Assembly: GCF_014651875.1 (NCBI RefSeq)
Contig: NZ_BMXS01000019.1
Coordinates: 1-64,000 of the forward strand
From: Litchfieldella qijiaojingensis
Lineage (GTDB): Bacteria > Pseudomonadota > Gammaproteobacteria > Pseudomonadales > Halomonadaceae
DNA length: 64,000 nt
Direction: 5' to 3'
In this document: positions 26,875-35,537 of the stretch, one piece after another
Position numbering within the stretch: the stretch's first letter is position 1
How the letters are laid out: each line of letters starts with the position of its first letter
Program-made: the position numbers and the translations under genes
Notes under the pieces: model-generated
Told to the model about the DNA's origin: nothing
Database searches by the model: none
The model's input: the letters and a program-made list of their open reading frames with translations, nothing else

Positions 26875-27642
26875 ATGACCTTGTCCGACTCTCATCTTGG
26901 CGCTTGGGCCAAGACATCGATCCCCCACCTCGCCGAGCCGTGCTGGGACGATCTGAGCCGCCTGCCGATCGAGCCCAGCGACGAGCCGCTGGTGCCGATG
27001 AGCCTGGCACCGGAACCGGTCAAGGTGTTTCCCGCCTATGCCCGGCTGGGCATCCCCGGCGCGGTACCGGAGTGCTACGTTCGCGAAAGCGTCTACCGGC
27101 GCTTGCTGGCGGTGGCCCGGGCGCTACCGGATGGCATTGGTCTGGTGGTGCTGGATGGATGGCGCCCTTGGCGGGTGCAGCAGTACCTGTTCGATACCCT
27201 GTACGAGACCATCCACACCCACCGCCCCGAATTCGACGAGGAAACGCTTCTCGAGCGTACCCGCGAATTCGTCTCGGTGCCCAGCCGCGATCCGTTGGCG
27301 CCGAGCCCGCACCTCACCGGTGGGGCGGTGGACGTGACGCTATGCGACGCAGACGGTCTGATGCTGGATATGGGTTCATTGTTCGACGAGGCGAGCCCCG
27401 CCTCGCACAGCGACTATCTCGAGCGGTTGGAGAACCTCGACGAACACCAGCGTCATGCTCGCGACCATCGCCGGCTGCTCTATAACGCCATGCATGCCGA
27501 AGGCTTCACCAACCTGCCCAGCGAGTGGTGGCACTACGACTACGGCGATCAGCTGTGGGCCTATTATGGTGGCCATGACCGGGCGCTTTACGGGCCCACC
27601 GAGCTCGACACTATCGAAAGCCGCTGGCGGCGACAGTTGTAG
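26875..27642 (+). CDS. D-alanyl-D-alanine dipeptidase (VanX/DdpX family)
   Basis: 255 residues. Zinc site of the VanX family: SPHLTGGAVDV supplies His and Asp (SxHxxGxAxD) and EWWHYDYG supplies the catalytic Glu and the second His. The conserved LDGWRPWRVQQ arginine motif is also present. No signal peptide, so probably cytoplasmic. Starts 31 bases after dctM and probably belongs to the same transcript, suggesting the TRAP system imports a D-Ala-D-Ala-type dipeptide or related compound that this enzyme cleaves. That coupling is inferred. Confidence 0.88.
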   Translation: MTLSDSHLGAWAKTSIPHLAEPCWDDLSRLPIEPSDEPLVPMSLAPEPVKVFPAYARLGIPGAVPECYVRESVYRRLLAVARALPDGIGLVVLDGWRPWRVQQYLFDTLYETIHTHRPEFDEETLLERTREFVSVPSRDPLAPSPHLTGGAVDVTLCDADGLMLDMGSLFDEASPASHSDYLERLENLDEHQRHARDHRRLLYNAMHAEGFTNLPSEWWHYDYGDQLWAYYGGHDRALYGPTELDTIESRWRRQL

Positions 27643-27979
27643 TGGTCAATCAAGCCGATGTCAGAGTCTATCTCTGCATTCATGCAAAGTAGGCTTTCAC
27701 ATGTTGCCAATGTTTCTTCATCGGTGAACAGGCTACAGTCACAGACATGTAGCAAGGCAAGGGTGTGAAGGCACTCACTTTGCCGCTGCGAATCGGGCAA
27801 CTGCGCATCGGGGAGGTGCACCATGTTCTATACAGGAGACCCTGATCTACAGGCGATTGAACGGAGCAACCTGCAATTGCGTGCCAAGGCGTTCGCTAGT
27901 CTGTTGCCTTGGTTGGCACGTAATACCGCCGCGTTGATGAGGTGGTTGTCCCATGTCACGGCGAGGTCGCTCGCACTAC
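27643..27979. other. gene-free stretch
   Basis: No supported gene or RNA. A frame at 27823-28092 on plus overlaps the real DUF3820 gene on the other strand and has a composition unlike a protein. Confidence 0.5.
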
Positions 27980-28186
27980 CTACCGCAATGGGTCAAGCAG
28001 CGGTTCCAACCCGTTATGGTCGATCTCGTGCATTAGTTGCAGTAGTTGGCCGATCTCGCCGGGCGGGAAGCCTTCCCGGGCGAACCAGTTGAGGTAGGAT
28101 CCGGGCAGATCAGCGATCAGCCGGCCTTCGTATTTGCCGAACGGCATCTTGCGGGTGACCAGCTTCTTCAAGTCTTCGGGGGCCAT
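27980..28186 (-). CDS. DUF3820 small protein
   Basis: 68 residues. Contains the DUF3820 pattern MPFGKYEGRLIADLPGSYLNWFAREGFPPGEIGQLLQL. The start at 28186 (MAPEDLKKLV) has AGGAG 8 bases upstream; a longer frame begins at 28216. The family is annotated in places as a quorum-sensing-regulated virulence factor, but the molecular role is unknown. Divergent from the S9 peptidase gene. Confidence 0.8.
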   Translation of the reverse strand: MAPEDLKKLVTRKMPFGKYEGRLIADLPGSYLNWFAREGFPPGEIGQLLQLMHEIDHNGLEPLLDPLR

Positions 28187-28318
28187 GTGCCGCGCTCCTT
28201 TGCCGTGTTGTTCCATGGTGTCATCGCACCTGTCTTGGTCGCCATTACTCTACGGTGCCAGGCTGCGAACCGGCAACTCTGTTAATGTGATGTGATCGGG
28301 TAGCGAAGGAGAGCCGAC

Positions 28319-30403
28319 ATGGGCAAGACGTCACATAATGGGGCGCTGGATGAGGCGGACGATCCCTACTTGTGGCTCGAGGAGGTTAACGGCGAGCAGG
28401 CGCTGGAGTGGGTCAAGGCACGAAATGCGGTGGCCCAGACTCGACTGGAAGCCGCCGCCGATTTCGAGTCGCTACGCAGCGACCTGCTAGCCATCCTTGA
28501 TTCCGATGATAGGATCCCCTTCGTCGCCAAACGCGGCGAGTACTACTACAACTTCTGGCAGGACAAGGATCATCCACGAGGCCTGTGGCGGCGCACCACA
28601 CCGGACGAGTACCGCAAGCCGCAGCCTGAGTGGGAAACCTTGATCGACCTCGATGCCCTCAATGCCGCCGAGGGTGAGAATTGGGTGTGGCACGGTGCTC
28701 ATTGCCTCAAGCCACGAGACCCGGACGAGCCCTACCGGCACTGCCTGATTTCATTATCGCGGGGTGGTGCCGACGCCGACGTGACCCGAGAGTTCGATCT
28801 CGTCGACAAGCGCTGGGTCGACGACGGCTTCTTCCGCGCCGAGGCCAAGGGAGCGCTGAGCTGGATCGACAAGGACACCGTTTATGTCTATACCGATTTC
28901 GGCGAGGGCTCGCTGACCGCGTCGGGTTATCCGCGCATCGTCAAGGAGTGGCGGCGCGGCACACCGTTGAGTGCGGCGACCACGGTCTACACGGGCGAGC
29001 CGGATGACATGTCCATCGGCGCCATGCGCGATCACACCCGTGGCTACGAGCGAGACTTCGTCGTTCGTTCACGGGCCTTCTACGACAATGAACTCTACCT
29101 GCGCGCCGAGGATGACACACTACTCAAGATCGAGGTGCCCAACTCGGCCCGCAAGCAGGTGCATCGGCACTGGCTGATCCTGGAATTGCGCGAGCCCTGG
29201 AGTGTCACGGGCGAGACCTATCCTGCCGGGGCGCTGCTGGCGGCAGATTTCGATGCCTTCATGGCTGGTGAGCGTGAGTTCCGGGTGCTGTTCGAGCCCA
29301 GCGAGACCACCTCGCTGGCGGCCACCACCTGGACTCGAAATCATTTCATCCTCAACGTCCTGGATAACGTCAAGAACCGGCTGTATGTGCTTACCCCTGG
29401 AGATGGGGAGTGGGCGCAAGAGCCGCTTGCCGGTGCTCCCGGGATCGGAACGGTGAGTGTGAGTGCGGTGGATGACGAGGAATCCGACGACTATTTCATG
29501 ATCGTCACCGACTATCTCACGCCGACCACACTGTTTTATGGGAGGGTCGGCGAAGCACCGCATAAGCTCAAGTCGGCCCCGGCGTTCTTCGAGGCCGAGG
29601 GACTGGCTGTCAGCCAGCATTTCGCCACCAGCCGGGATGGTACTCGTGTGCCGTACTTCATGGTGGCCAGAAAAGACATCAAGGCCGATGGCAAGAACCC
29701 GACGCTGCTTTATGGCTATGGTGGCTTCGAGATCTCGCTGACGCCCGGCTACAGCGGTGGGGTCGGTCGGGGCTGGCTCAGCCAGGGTGGCGTCTATGTG
29801 GTCGCCAATATCCGCGGCGGCGGCGAATATGGCCCGCGTTGGCACCGCGCCGCGCTCAAGGCCGAGCGCCACAAGGCCTACGAGGACTTCGCCGCGGTCG
29901 CCGAGGACCTGATCGCGCGCGGCATCACCTCGCCCAGGCATTTGGGCATCCAGGGCGGCTCCAACGGCGGTTTGCTGGTGGGCAACATGCTGGTGACTTA
30001 TCCACAACTGTTCGGTGCCGTGGTCTGCCAGGTGCCGCTACTCGATATGCGCCGCTACCACCGCTTGCTGGCCGGTGCCTCGTGGATGGCCGAATACGGC
30101 GATCCCGACAGCGACGACTGGCATTTCCTGAGCCACTATTCGCCCTATCACAATCTCTATGCCGAAGCGGATTATCCACCGCTACTGCTGCTGACCAGCA
30201 CGCGCGACGACCGCGTCCACCCCGGCCATGCACGCAAGATGATGGCGCGCATGAGCGAGCAGGGGCATCGGGTGCTCTATTACGAGAACATCGAGGGTGG
30301 CCACGGCGGGGCGGCCGACAACCGCCAGCAGGCTTACATGCAGGCGCTGGCCTATACCTTCCTCAGGCAGGCACTGTTCCCGCGACGCCCTATTCGTAGG
30401 TGA
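28319..30403 (+). CDS. prolyl oligopeptidase-family (S9A) serine peptidase
   Basis: 694 residues, the usual size. N-terminal beta-propeller begins with DDPYLWLEEVNGEQALEWV. The C-terminal alpha/beta hydrolase domain has the nucleophile Ser548 in GIQGGSNGGLLVG, the acid in STRDDRVHPGHARKM and the catalytic His in IEGGHGG. No signal peptide, so cytoplasmic; cleaves short proline-containing peptides. Its last 14 bases overlap the convergent XRE-cupin gene. Confidence 0.92.
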   Translation: MGKTSHNGALDEADDPYLWLEEVNGEQALEWVKARNAVAQTRLEAAADFESLRSDLLAILDSDDRIPFVAKRGEYYYNFWQDKDHPRGLWRRTTPDEYRKPQPEWETLIDLDALNAAEGENWVWHGAHCLKPRDPDEPYRHCLISLSRGGADADVTREFDLVDKRWVDDGFFRAEAKGALSWIDKDTVYVYTDFGEGSLTASGYPRIVKEWRRGTPLSAATTVYTGEPDDMSIGAMRDHTRGYERDFVVRSRAFYDNELYLRAEDDTLLKIEVPNSARKQVHRHWLILELREPWSVTGETYPAGALLAADFDAFMAGEREFRVLFEPSETTSLAATTWTRNHFILNVLDNVKNRLYVLTPGDGEWAQEPLAGAPGIGTVSVSAVDDEESDDYFMIVTDYLTPTTLFYGRVGEAPHKLKSAPAFFEAEGLAVSQHFATSRDGTRVPYFMVARKDIKADGKNPTLLYGYGGFEISLTPGYSGGVGRGWLSQGGVYVVANIRGGGEYGPRWHRAALKAERHKAYEDFAAVAEDLIARGITSPRHLGIQGGSNGGLLVGNMLVTYPQLFGAVVCQVPLLDMRRYHRLLAGASWMAEYGDPDSDDWHFLSHYSPYHNLYAEADYPPLLLLTSTRDDRVHPGHARKMMARMSEQGHRVLYYENIEGGHGGAADNRQQAYMQALAYTFLRQALFPRRPIRR

Positions 30404-30971
30404 CCACCAGGAAGGCCAGTAGCTCGTCATCGCTGTCGTTCTCGATGGTGTGTTCCTGGTCTGCGTGATAGTGCGCCGAATCCCCCGCGGCCAAGTGGCA
30501 TGCGTTGTCGCCGGCAATGATCCGGGCACTGCCCCGGCTAATGGTCAATAATTCTCGAGTACCCTCGAAATGCGGCGCACTGTGCAGGCTGGCATGAGGC
30601 GCGATGCGCAGTTCGTAGAACTCGACATGCTTCTCGAGGTGAAGCGGCGAAAGGGTGCGGATGCGGCACTCGTGATCATCGCGGAACAGGTGAGTGGTGT
30701 CGTTGCCGCGTATCACCTCGATGCTGGAGGTGGTCCAGGGCTGGTCGACCAAGTCGCCAATGCTCAGTCCGAAGGCCTGGGCTATGCGCAAGGTCACCGC
30801 GAGGGTGGGATTGGCACGTCCCCGTTCGATCTGGCTAAGCATCGAGCGGCTGACCCCGCAGGCGGACGCCAGCTGGTCCAGGGTCAGGCCCCGTTTCTTG
30901 CGCAGCTCGATAACGCGATCGCACAGCAACTGACCGCCGCCATCCTCCTGTCTCGATGGTGTCTTGGTCAC
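30390..30971 (-). CDS. XRE-cupin transcriptional regulator
   Basis: 193 residues. N-terminal XRE helix-turn-helix (RVIELRKKRGLTLDQLASAC, then GVSRSMLSQIERG) followed by a C-terminal cupin (HFEGTRELLTISRGSARI and LAAGDSAHYHADQEHTIEN). The GTG at 30971 is preferred over the TTG at 30995 because GGAGGGG lies 5 bases before it. Divergent from tdh-kbl with a shared 146-base region containing a repeated motif, so it probably regulates threonine/glycine catabolism and itself. The cupin ligand is not known. Confidence 0.85.
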   Translation of the reverse strand: MTKTPSRQEDGGGQLLCDRVIELRKKRGLTLDQLASACGVSRSMLSQIERGRANPTLAVTLRIAQAFGLSIGDLVDQPWTTSSIEVIRGNDTTHLFRDDHECRIRTLSPLHLEKHVEFYELRIAPHASLHSAPHFEGTRELLTISRGSARIIAGDNACHLAAGDSAHYHADQEHTIENDSDDELLAFLVVTYE

Positions 30972-30995
30972 TCGGGCCCCTCCGTTAAAATCCAA

Positions 30996-31025
30996 TATAG
31001 TGGATAAATTTCCTGCATAGGGGAT
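30996..31025. promoter_or_regulatory. candidate operator between the XRE-cupin regulator and tdh
   Basis: TATAGTGGAT (30996-31005) and CATAGGGGAT (31016-31025) are direct repeats of ATAG(T/G)GGAT spaced by 20 bases, two helical turns, in an AT-rich tract. A plausible site for cooperative binding by the divergently encoded regulator. Confidence 0.4.
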
Positions 31026-31117
31026 TTTCTACTATGCTGGAATTTCTTCCTTTATGGTAAACGCCCAGGCAGGGATTACCAGCGAAGAGGCCATTCACAA
31101 ATTCAAGGAGGCGGCAG

Positions 31118-32146
31118 ATGAAGGCACTGGTCAAGCGAGAGGCAGCACCGGGGCTGTGGCTGGAAGAGGTACCCATGCCAGAGGTCGGCATCAACGACGT
31201 ATTGGTGCGCGTGAAACGCACGGCCATCTGCGGTACCGACGTGCACATTTATAACTGGGATCACTGGGCGCAGAAGACCATTCCCGTGCCCATGGTGGTG
31301 GGCCACGAGTTCGTCGGCGAGATCGTCGAGGTCGGCGCCAACGTCAACGACTTCCACCCGGGCCAGATCGTCTCAGGCGAGGGCCATGTGGTATGCGGGC
31401 GCTGCCGCAACTGCCTGGCCGGGCGCCGCCACCTGTGCGCCCACACTAGCGGCGTGGGTGTCAACCGTCCCGGGGCCTTCGCCGAATACGTGGCCCTGCC
31501 CATGTCCAATGTGTGGGAGCACAAGCCGGGCATCGATCTCGACGTGGCCGCGCTGTTCGACCCCCTGGGCAACGCCGTGCACACCGCCTTGCAGTACGAC
31601 CTGCTCGGCGAGGACGTGCTGATCACTGGCGCCGGGCCGATTGGCGCCATGGCCGCGGCGGTGTGCCGCCACGCTGGCGCGCGCCACGTGGTGGTCACCG
31701 ACCTCAACCCGCAACGTCTCGAACTGGCCCAGCGCCTGGGTGCCACCCGCACCGTGGACGTGCGCCACGAGAAGCTCTCCGACGTGCAGCATGAGCTTGG
31801 CCTCGCCGAGGGCTTCGACGTGGGGCTGGAGATGTCCGGCAGCCCCGCCGCCTTCCGCGACATGCTGGCCAACATGTGCCACGGCGGCAAGGTGGCAATA
31901 CTGGGTATTCCCACCGAGGAGATGGCCATCGACTGGAACACGGTGATCTTCAACATGCTGACGCTGAAGGGCATCTACGGCCGCGAGATGTACGAGACCT
32001 GGTACAAGATGTCGGTGATGGTCGAGTCCGGTCTCGATATTTCGCCGGTGATCACCCATCGTTTGCCCTATACCGAGTTTCAGCGCGGCTTCGATGCCAT
32101 GCTGAGCGGAGAAGCGAGCAAGGTCGTTCTCAACTGGGAGTCATGA
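31118..32146 (+). CDS. tdh: L-threonine 3-dehydrogenase
   Basis: 342 residues, zinc-dependent medium-chain dehydrogenase. Catalytic zinc ligands: Cys38 in [12 protein letters not shown] and His-Glu in VVGHEFVGE; structural zinc cysteines in [18 protein letters not shown]-binding [17 protein letters not shown] 7 bases before ATG. Oxidises L-threonine to 2-amino-3-oxobutyrate, the substrate of Kbl encoded one base downstream. Identity is firm by sequence and operon. Confidence 0.96.
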   Translation: MKALVKREAAPGLWLEEVPMPEVGINDVLVRVKRTAICGTDVHIYNWDHWAQKTIPVPMVVGHEFVGEIVEVGANVNDFHPGQIVSGEGHVVCGRCRNCLAGRRHLCAHTSGVGVNRPGAFAEYVALPMSNVWEHKPGIDLDVAALFDPLGNAVHTALQYDLLGEDVLITGAGPIGAMAAAVCRHAGARHVVVTDLNPQRLELAQRLGATRTVDVRHEKLSDVQHELGLAEGFDVGLEMSGSPAAFRDMLANMCHGGKVAILGIPTEEMAIDWNTVIFNMLTLKGIYGREMYETWYKMSVMVESGLDISPVITHRLPYTEFQRGFDAMLSGEASKVVLNWES

Positions 32147-32147
32147 C

Positions 32148-33350
32148 ATGTACGGAGCCTTTCAGCAGCACCTTCGCGACGAGCTAGAGGCCATCGAGAA
32201 TGCCGGCCTGTTCAAGCGGGAACGCGAACTGGCCACGCCCCAGGGCGCCCATGTGGGCGTGGCGCGGGATGGCGAGGTACTGAACCTCTGCGCCAACAAC
32301 TACCTGGGGCTCGCCCAGCACCCGGCGGTCAAGGCGGCGGCCCGGGCCGGCCTGGAGGAGTGGGGATACGGGCTAGCCTCGGTGCGCTTCATCTGCGGCA
32401 CCCAGACCCTTCACAAGCAGCTCGAGGCGAGGCTTAGCGAATTCCTCGGCACCGAGGACACCATCCTCTATCCGTCCTGTTTCGATGCCAACGGGGGCCT
32501 GTTCGAGACGCTGCTCGGCCCCGAGGATGCGGTGATCTCCGACGAGCTCAACCACGCCAGCATCATCGACGGGGTGCGCCTGTGCAAGGCCAACCGCTAT
32601 CGCTACCGCAATAGTGACATGGCCGACCTGGAAGCCCAGCTGCAGGCAGCCGACAAGGCAGGCGCGCGCTTCAAGCTGATCACCACCGATGGCGTGTTCT
32701 CGATGGATGGCTACATCGCCAAGCTGGACGAGATCTGTGACCTGGCCGAGCGCTACCACGCCCTGGTGCATGTCGACGACTGCCATGCCACCGGCTTCCT
32801 CGGCGAGGGCGGGCGCGGCACCCACGAGTACCGGAATTGCCTGGACCGGGTGGACATCCTCACCGGGACGCTGGGCAAGGCCTTGGGCGGCGCCAGTGGG
32901 GGCTACACCAGTGGCCGCCGGGAAATAGTGGCACTGCTGCGCCAGCGATCGCGTCCCTACCTGTTCTCCAACACCGTGGCGCCGCCGGTGGTCGCTGGGG
33001 CGCTCAAGGCCATAGAGCTGGCAGGGGAATCCAGCGAGCTGCGGGACCGACTCAAGGAGAACACCGCCTTCTTCCGCCAAGGACTCGAGGTTCTGGGCTT
33101 CGAGTTGCTCCCGGGAGAACATCCCATCGTGCCGGTGATGCTGCATGATGCCGCTTTGGCCGTGCGCTTCGCCGAGGCGATGCTGGAGGAGGGCGTCTAC
33201 GTGATCGCCTTCTCTTACCCCGTGGTTCCCAAGGGCAAGGCGCGTATCCGCACCCAGGTGTCGGCGGCCCTGACGCGTGACGATCTGGAGTTCGCCCTGG
33301 CGGCCTTCGGCCGGGTGAAGGAGCGCCTGGGTCTGAGTGGTGACATTTAG
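32148..33350 (+). CDS. kbl: glycine C-acetyltransferase (2-amino-3-ketobutyrate CoA ligase)
   Basis: 400 residues, PLP-dependent alpha-oxoamine synthase. Typical segments: [55 protein letters not shown] and the PLP lysine in [18 protein letters not shown]. Converts 2-amino-3-oxobutyrate and CoA to glycine and acetyl-CoA, completing threonine breakdown started by Tdh. Follows tdh without a gap. Confidence 0.96.
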   Translation: MYGAFQQHLRDELEAIENAGLFKRERELATPQGAHVGVARDGEVLNLCANNYLGLAQHPAVKAAARAGLEEWGYGLASVRFICGTQTLHKQLEARLSEFLGTEDTILYPSCFDANGGLFETLLGPEDAVISDELNHASIIDGVRLCKANRYRYRNSDMADLEAQLQAADKAGARFKLITTDGVFSMDGYIAKLDEICDLAERYHALVHVDDCHATGFLGEGGRGTHEYRNCLDRVDILTGTLGKALGGASGGYTSGRREIVALLRQRSRPYLFSNTVAPPVVAGALKAIELAGESSELRDRLKENTAFFRQGLEVLGFELLPGEHPIVPVMLHDAALAVRFAEAMLEEGVYVIAFSYPVVPKGKARIRTQVSAALTRDDLEFALAAFGRVKERLGLSGDI

Positions 33351-33371
33351 TTCTTGGCGGTGCCCGGGCGG

Positions 33372-33405
33372 GTGTTCCCTTTCGCCGTCAGCCGAAAGGG
33401 AACAC
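33372..33405 (+). terminator. strong stem-loop after kbl
   Basis: GTGTTCCCTTTCG (33372-33384) and CGAAAGGGAACAC (33393-33405) form a perfect 13-bp stem with an 8-base loop, 22 bases after the kbl stop. No T-run follows, so termination may be factor-dependent or the hairpin may protect the transcript end. Confidence 0.55.
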
Positions 33406-33559
33406 AGACTTGCTCGCGCCGGCGTTTCAATAGCCGTGGCTACGATCAGCCAGTCCAATCAAGGGCTTGCCCTCGCCAACCAGGCACAGGGATGACTATG
33501 ATGGGACACCACCACTACTCTATGGTGAGCTTTTCTCCTGCCGCCCGACGAGGATTCCC

Positions 33560-34561
33560 ATGCCGTCAGTCTTTTCTCGCTTGAAGGAAGTGGCCTCTCC
33601 CACCATCGGCTTGGGCTGCATGAACCTTTCTCATGGTTATGGCAGCCCGGTACCCGAGTCCGAGGCGCTGCGCGCCCTCGATGAGGCATTCGACATCGGC
33701 TATCGCCACTTCGATACCGCGACCCTGTACGGGGCGACGGCCAACGAACGGTTGGTGGGCAAGGCGCTAGAGGGCAAGCGCGACCAGATCCTGCTGGCCA
33801 GCAAGTGCGGCATGGCCATCGATCCACAGCTCGGCAAACGTGTGATCGACGGGCGTCCCAAGACGATCCGGCAGCAGTGCGAGGCGAGTCTCAAACGCCT
33901 GCGCACTGACCATCTGGACCTGTACTACCTTCATCGCCTGGATCGCCAGGTGCCCATCGAGGAGAGCGTCGGCGCACTGGGGCGGCTGGTGGAGGAAGGC
34001 AAGATACGGGGAGTCGGGCTGTCGGAGGTCTCCGCCACCACTTTGCACCGCGCCAGGGCCGAGTATCCCATCGCGGCGGTGCAGTCCGAATATTCCATGT
34101 GGACCCGCAACCCCGAGATCGCGCTGATCGCGGCGTGTCGGGAGGCGAACACGGCGCTGGTGGCCTTCAGCCCCCTGGGGAGAGGCTTCCTGGCTGGGGC
34201 CGTCAAGGATCCTGCAAGCCTTGAGGAGAGCGACATGCGCCGCAACATGCCGCGCTTCAGTGCCGAGAACTACCCCAGGAACCTGAGCCTGTTGGGAGAC
34301 TTCATGACCGTGGCAAGCGAACTGGGCGTGACACCCAGCCAGCTGGCGCTAGCCTGGCTCAAGGCACAGGGGGATGACGTCATTCCAATCCCTGGGTCCC
34401 GCTCCGTCGAGCATATGCGCGAGAACCTCGCGGCTGAAACCCTCAGATTGGATGCAGCGACCGTCACTCGACTGAACGCCATGATGACACCGGAGCAGGT
34501 GGCAGGCGCCCGCTACAGCGAGGCGCAACAGGCGGATATCGACACCGAAGAGTTTGCATAA
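33560..34561 (+). CDS. aldo/keto reductase
   Basis: 333 residues. AKR TIM-barrel motifs: IGLGCMNLSHGYG, HFDTATLYGATANERLVGKAL (catalytic Asp and Tyr), ILLASKCG (Lys), HLDLYYLHRLD (His) and the NADPH-binding IPIPGSRSVEHMREN. Resembles the AKR11/13 (YakC/Tas-like) group. The start at 33560 is used because the longer frame from 33467 lacks a family-like N-terminus. Reduces aldehydes or ketones with NADPH; physiological substrate unknown. Confidence 0.9.
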   Translation: MPSVFSRLKEVASPTIGLGCMNLSHGYGSPVPESEALRALDEAFDIGYRHFDTATLYGATANERLVGKALEGKRDQILLASKCGMAIDPQLGKRVIDGRPKTIRQQCEASLKRLRTDHLDLYYLHRLDRQVPIEESVGALGRLVEEGKIRGVGLSEVSATTLHRARAEYPIAAVQSEYSMWTRNPEIALIAACREANTALVAFSPLGRGFLAGAVKDPASLEESDMRRNMPRFSAENYPRNLSLLGDFMTVASELGVTPSQLALAWLKAQGDDVIPIPGSRSVEHMRENLAAETLRLDAATVTRLNAMMTPEQVAGARYSEAQQADIDTEEFA

Positions 34562-34710
34562 TCGAAAAAGTCGACAAGCTGATGAGCTTCCGCAACTAAC
34601 TCAAGAGCTGCCTGGGCGAGGCCGGCAAGACCCGAGCCCGGCTGGCCGAGTCGGTAGTAGAACAAGTAGATCAGCGTTACATGCCGGTAGTAACGGAGCA
34701 AAGAGAACGA

Positions 34711-35385
34711 TCACGGATCCGCCCACATCCGCAGCAGATTGGCCAGGCTCTTCGTCAGCATGTCGAAGGTGCGGGTCTTGCCGCTCTCCTCGAATACCTG
34801 GCGCCGTGTGGTATCGAGATCGAAAAGAATCTCACGCTGCTGGGGATCGCGAACCTGGCTCTGGGCCCAACCGACAGCGGCCAGTCGCTGGCCACGGGTC
34901 ACCGGCTCGACCCGGTGCAGGGTCGAGGAGGGATAGAGGATCAGGGCACCGGCGGGCAGCTTGTAGGTCTGCTCGCCGGCAGTGGAGTCGATGAGCAGTT
35001 CTCCACCGTCGTAGCTATCGGGGTCGTTGAGGAAGAGAGTGAAGGACAGGTCCGAGCGCATGGCGCCTTGTGGCGTGCCCATCACCGCATCATCGACATG
35101 GTTGCCATAGCTCATGCCTTCCTCGTAGCGGCTGAACATCAATGGCTTCATGCGCTTGGGCCGGGCGGCCATATGGAAGAGTGGGTGGCGTTGCAGCTCG
35201 GTGGCGATCTCCTGGCGCAGGGCGGCCACTTCGGGCTGACGGCCGTCGGCCTGCTGGTTGAGTTTGACTGTCCGTGCGTGCCATCCCGCCGTTTCGCGAC
35301 CATCGCGGAAGGGGACGTCGGCCAGGGTGGCTTGCACCCGCTGCAGCAGTTCGGTCGGGATGACCTGGTCGATGCATAGGATCAC
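34711..35385 (-). CDS. PKHD-type Fe(II)/2-oxoglutarate hydroxylase (PiuC/YbiX family)
   Basis: 224 residues. Jelly-roll 2OG-oxygenase with iron ligands HVDDAV (His and Asp, about residue 96) and STLHRVEPVTRGQRLAAVGW (His and the 2OG-binding Arg). N-terminus MILCIDQVIPTELLQRVQ is typical. Members sit next to TonB-dependent iron receptor genes in other genomes and are iron-regulated; no receptor is present here. Divergent from the Gly-Glu repeat protein across a 152-base AT-rich region in which a weak Fur-like dyad (GAATGGTTTGCATT, ~35432-35445) can be seen. Confidence 0.9.
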   Translation of the reverse strand: MILCIDQVIPTELLQRVQATLADVPFRDGRETAGWHARTVKLNQQADGRQPEVAALRQEIATELQRHPLFHMAARPKRMKPLMFSRYEEGMSYGNHVDDAVMGTPQGAMRSDLSFTLFLNDPDSYDGGELLIDSTAGEQTYKLPAGALILYPSSTLHRVEPVTRGQRLAAVGWAQSQVRDPQQREILFDLDTTRRQVFEESGKTRTFDMLTKSLANLLRMWADP

Positions 35386-35537
35386 GGTAGGCGCTCCACT
35401 CGAACGAAATGCCGTTAATTATAAACAAGTGTGAATGGTTTGCATTAAACTTACGCAGCCGGCACCCTCTATGCTGGCAGTCGAACCGGCCTTCACGGCC
35501 GAGCGCCATGGCAAACGCAATGAATAAGGAAATCCCC

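Noticed and set aside
27823-28092. An 89-residue plus-strand frame
   Set aside because: Overlaps the DUF3820 gene on the other strand and becomes low-complexity at its end.
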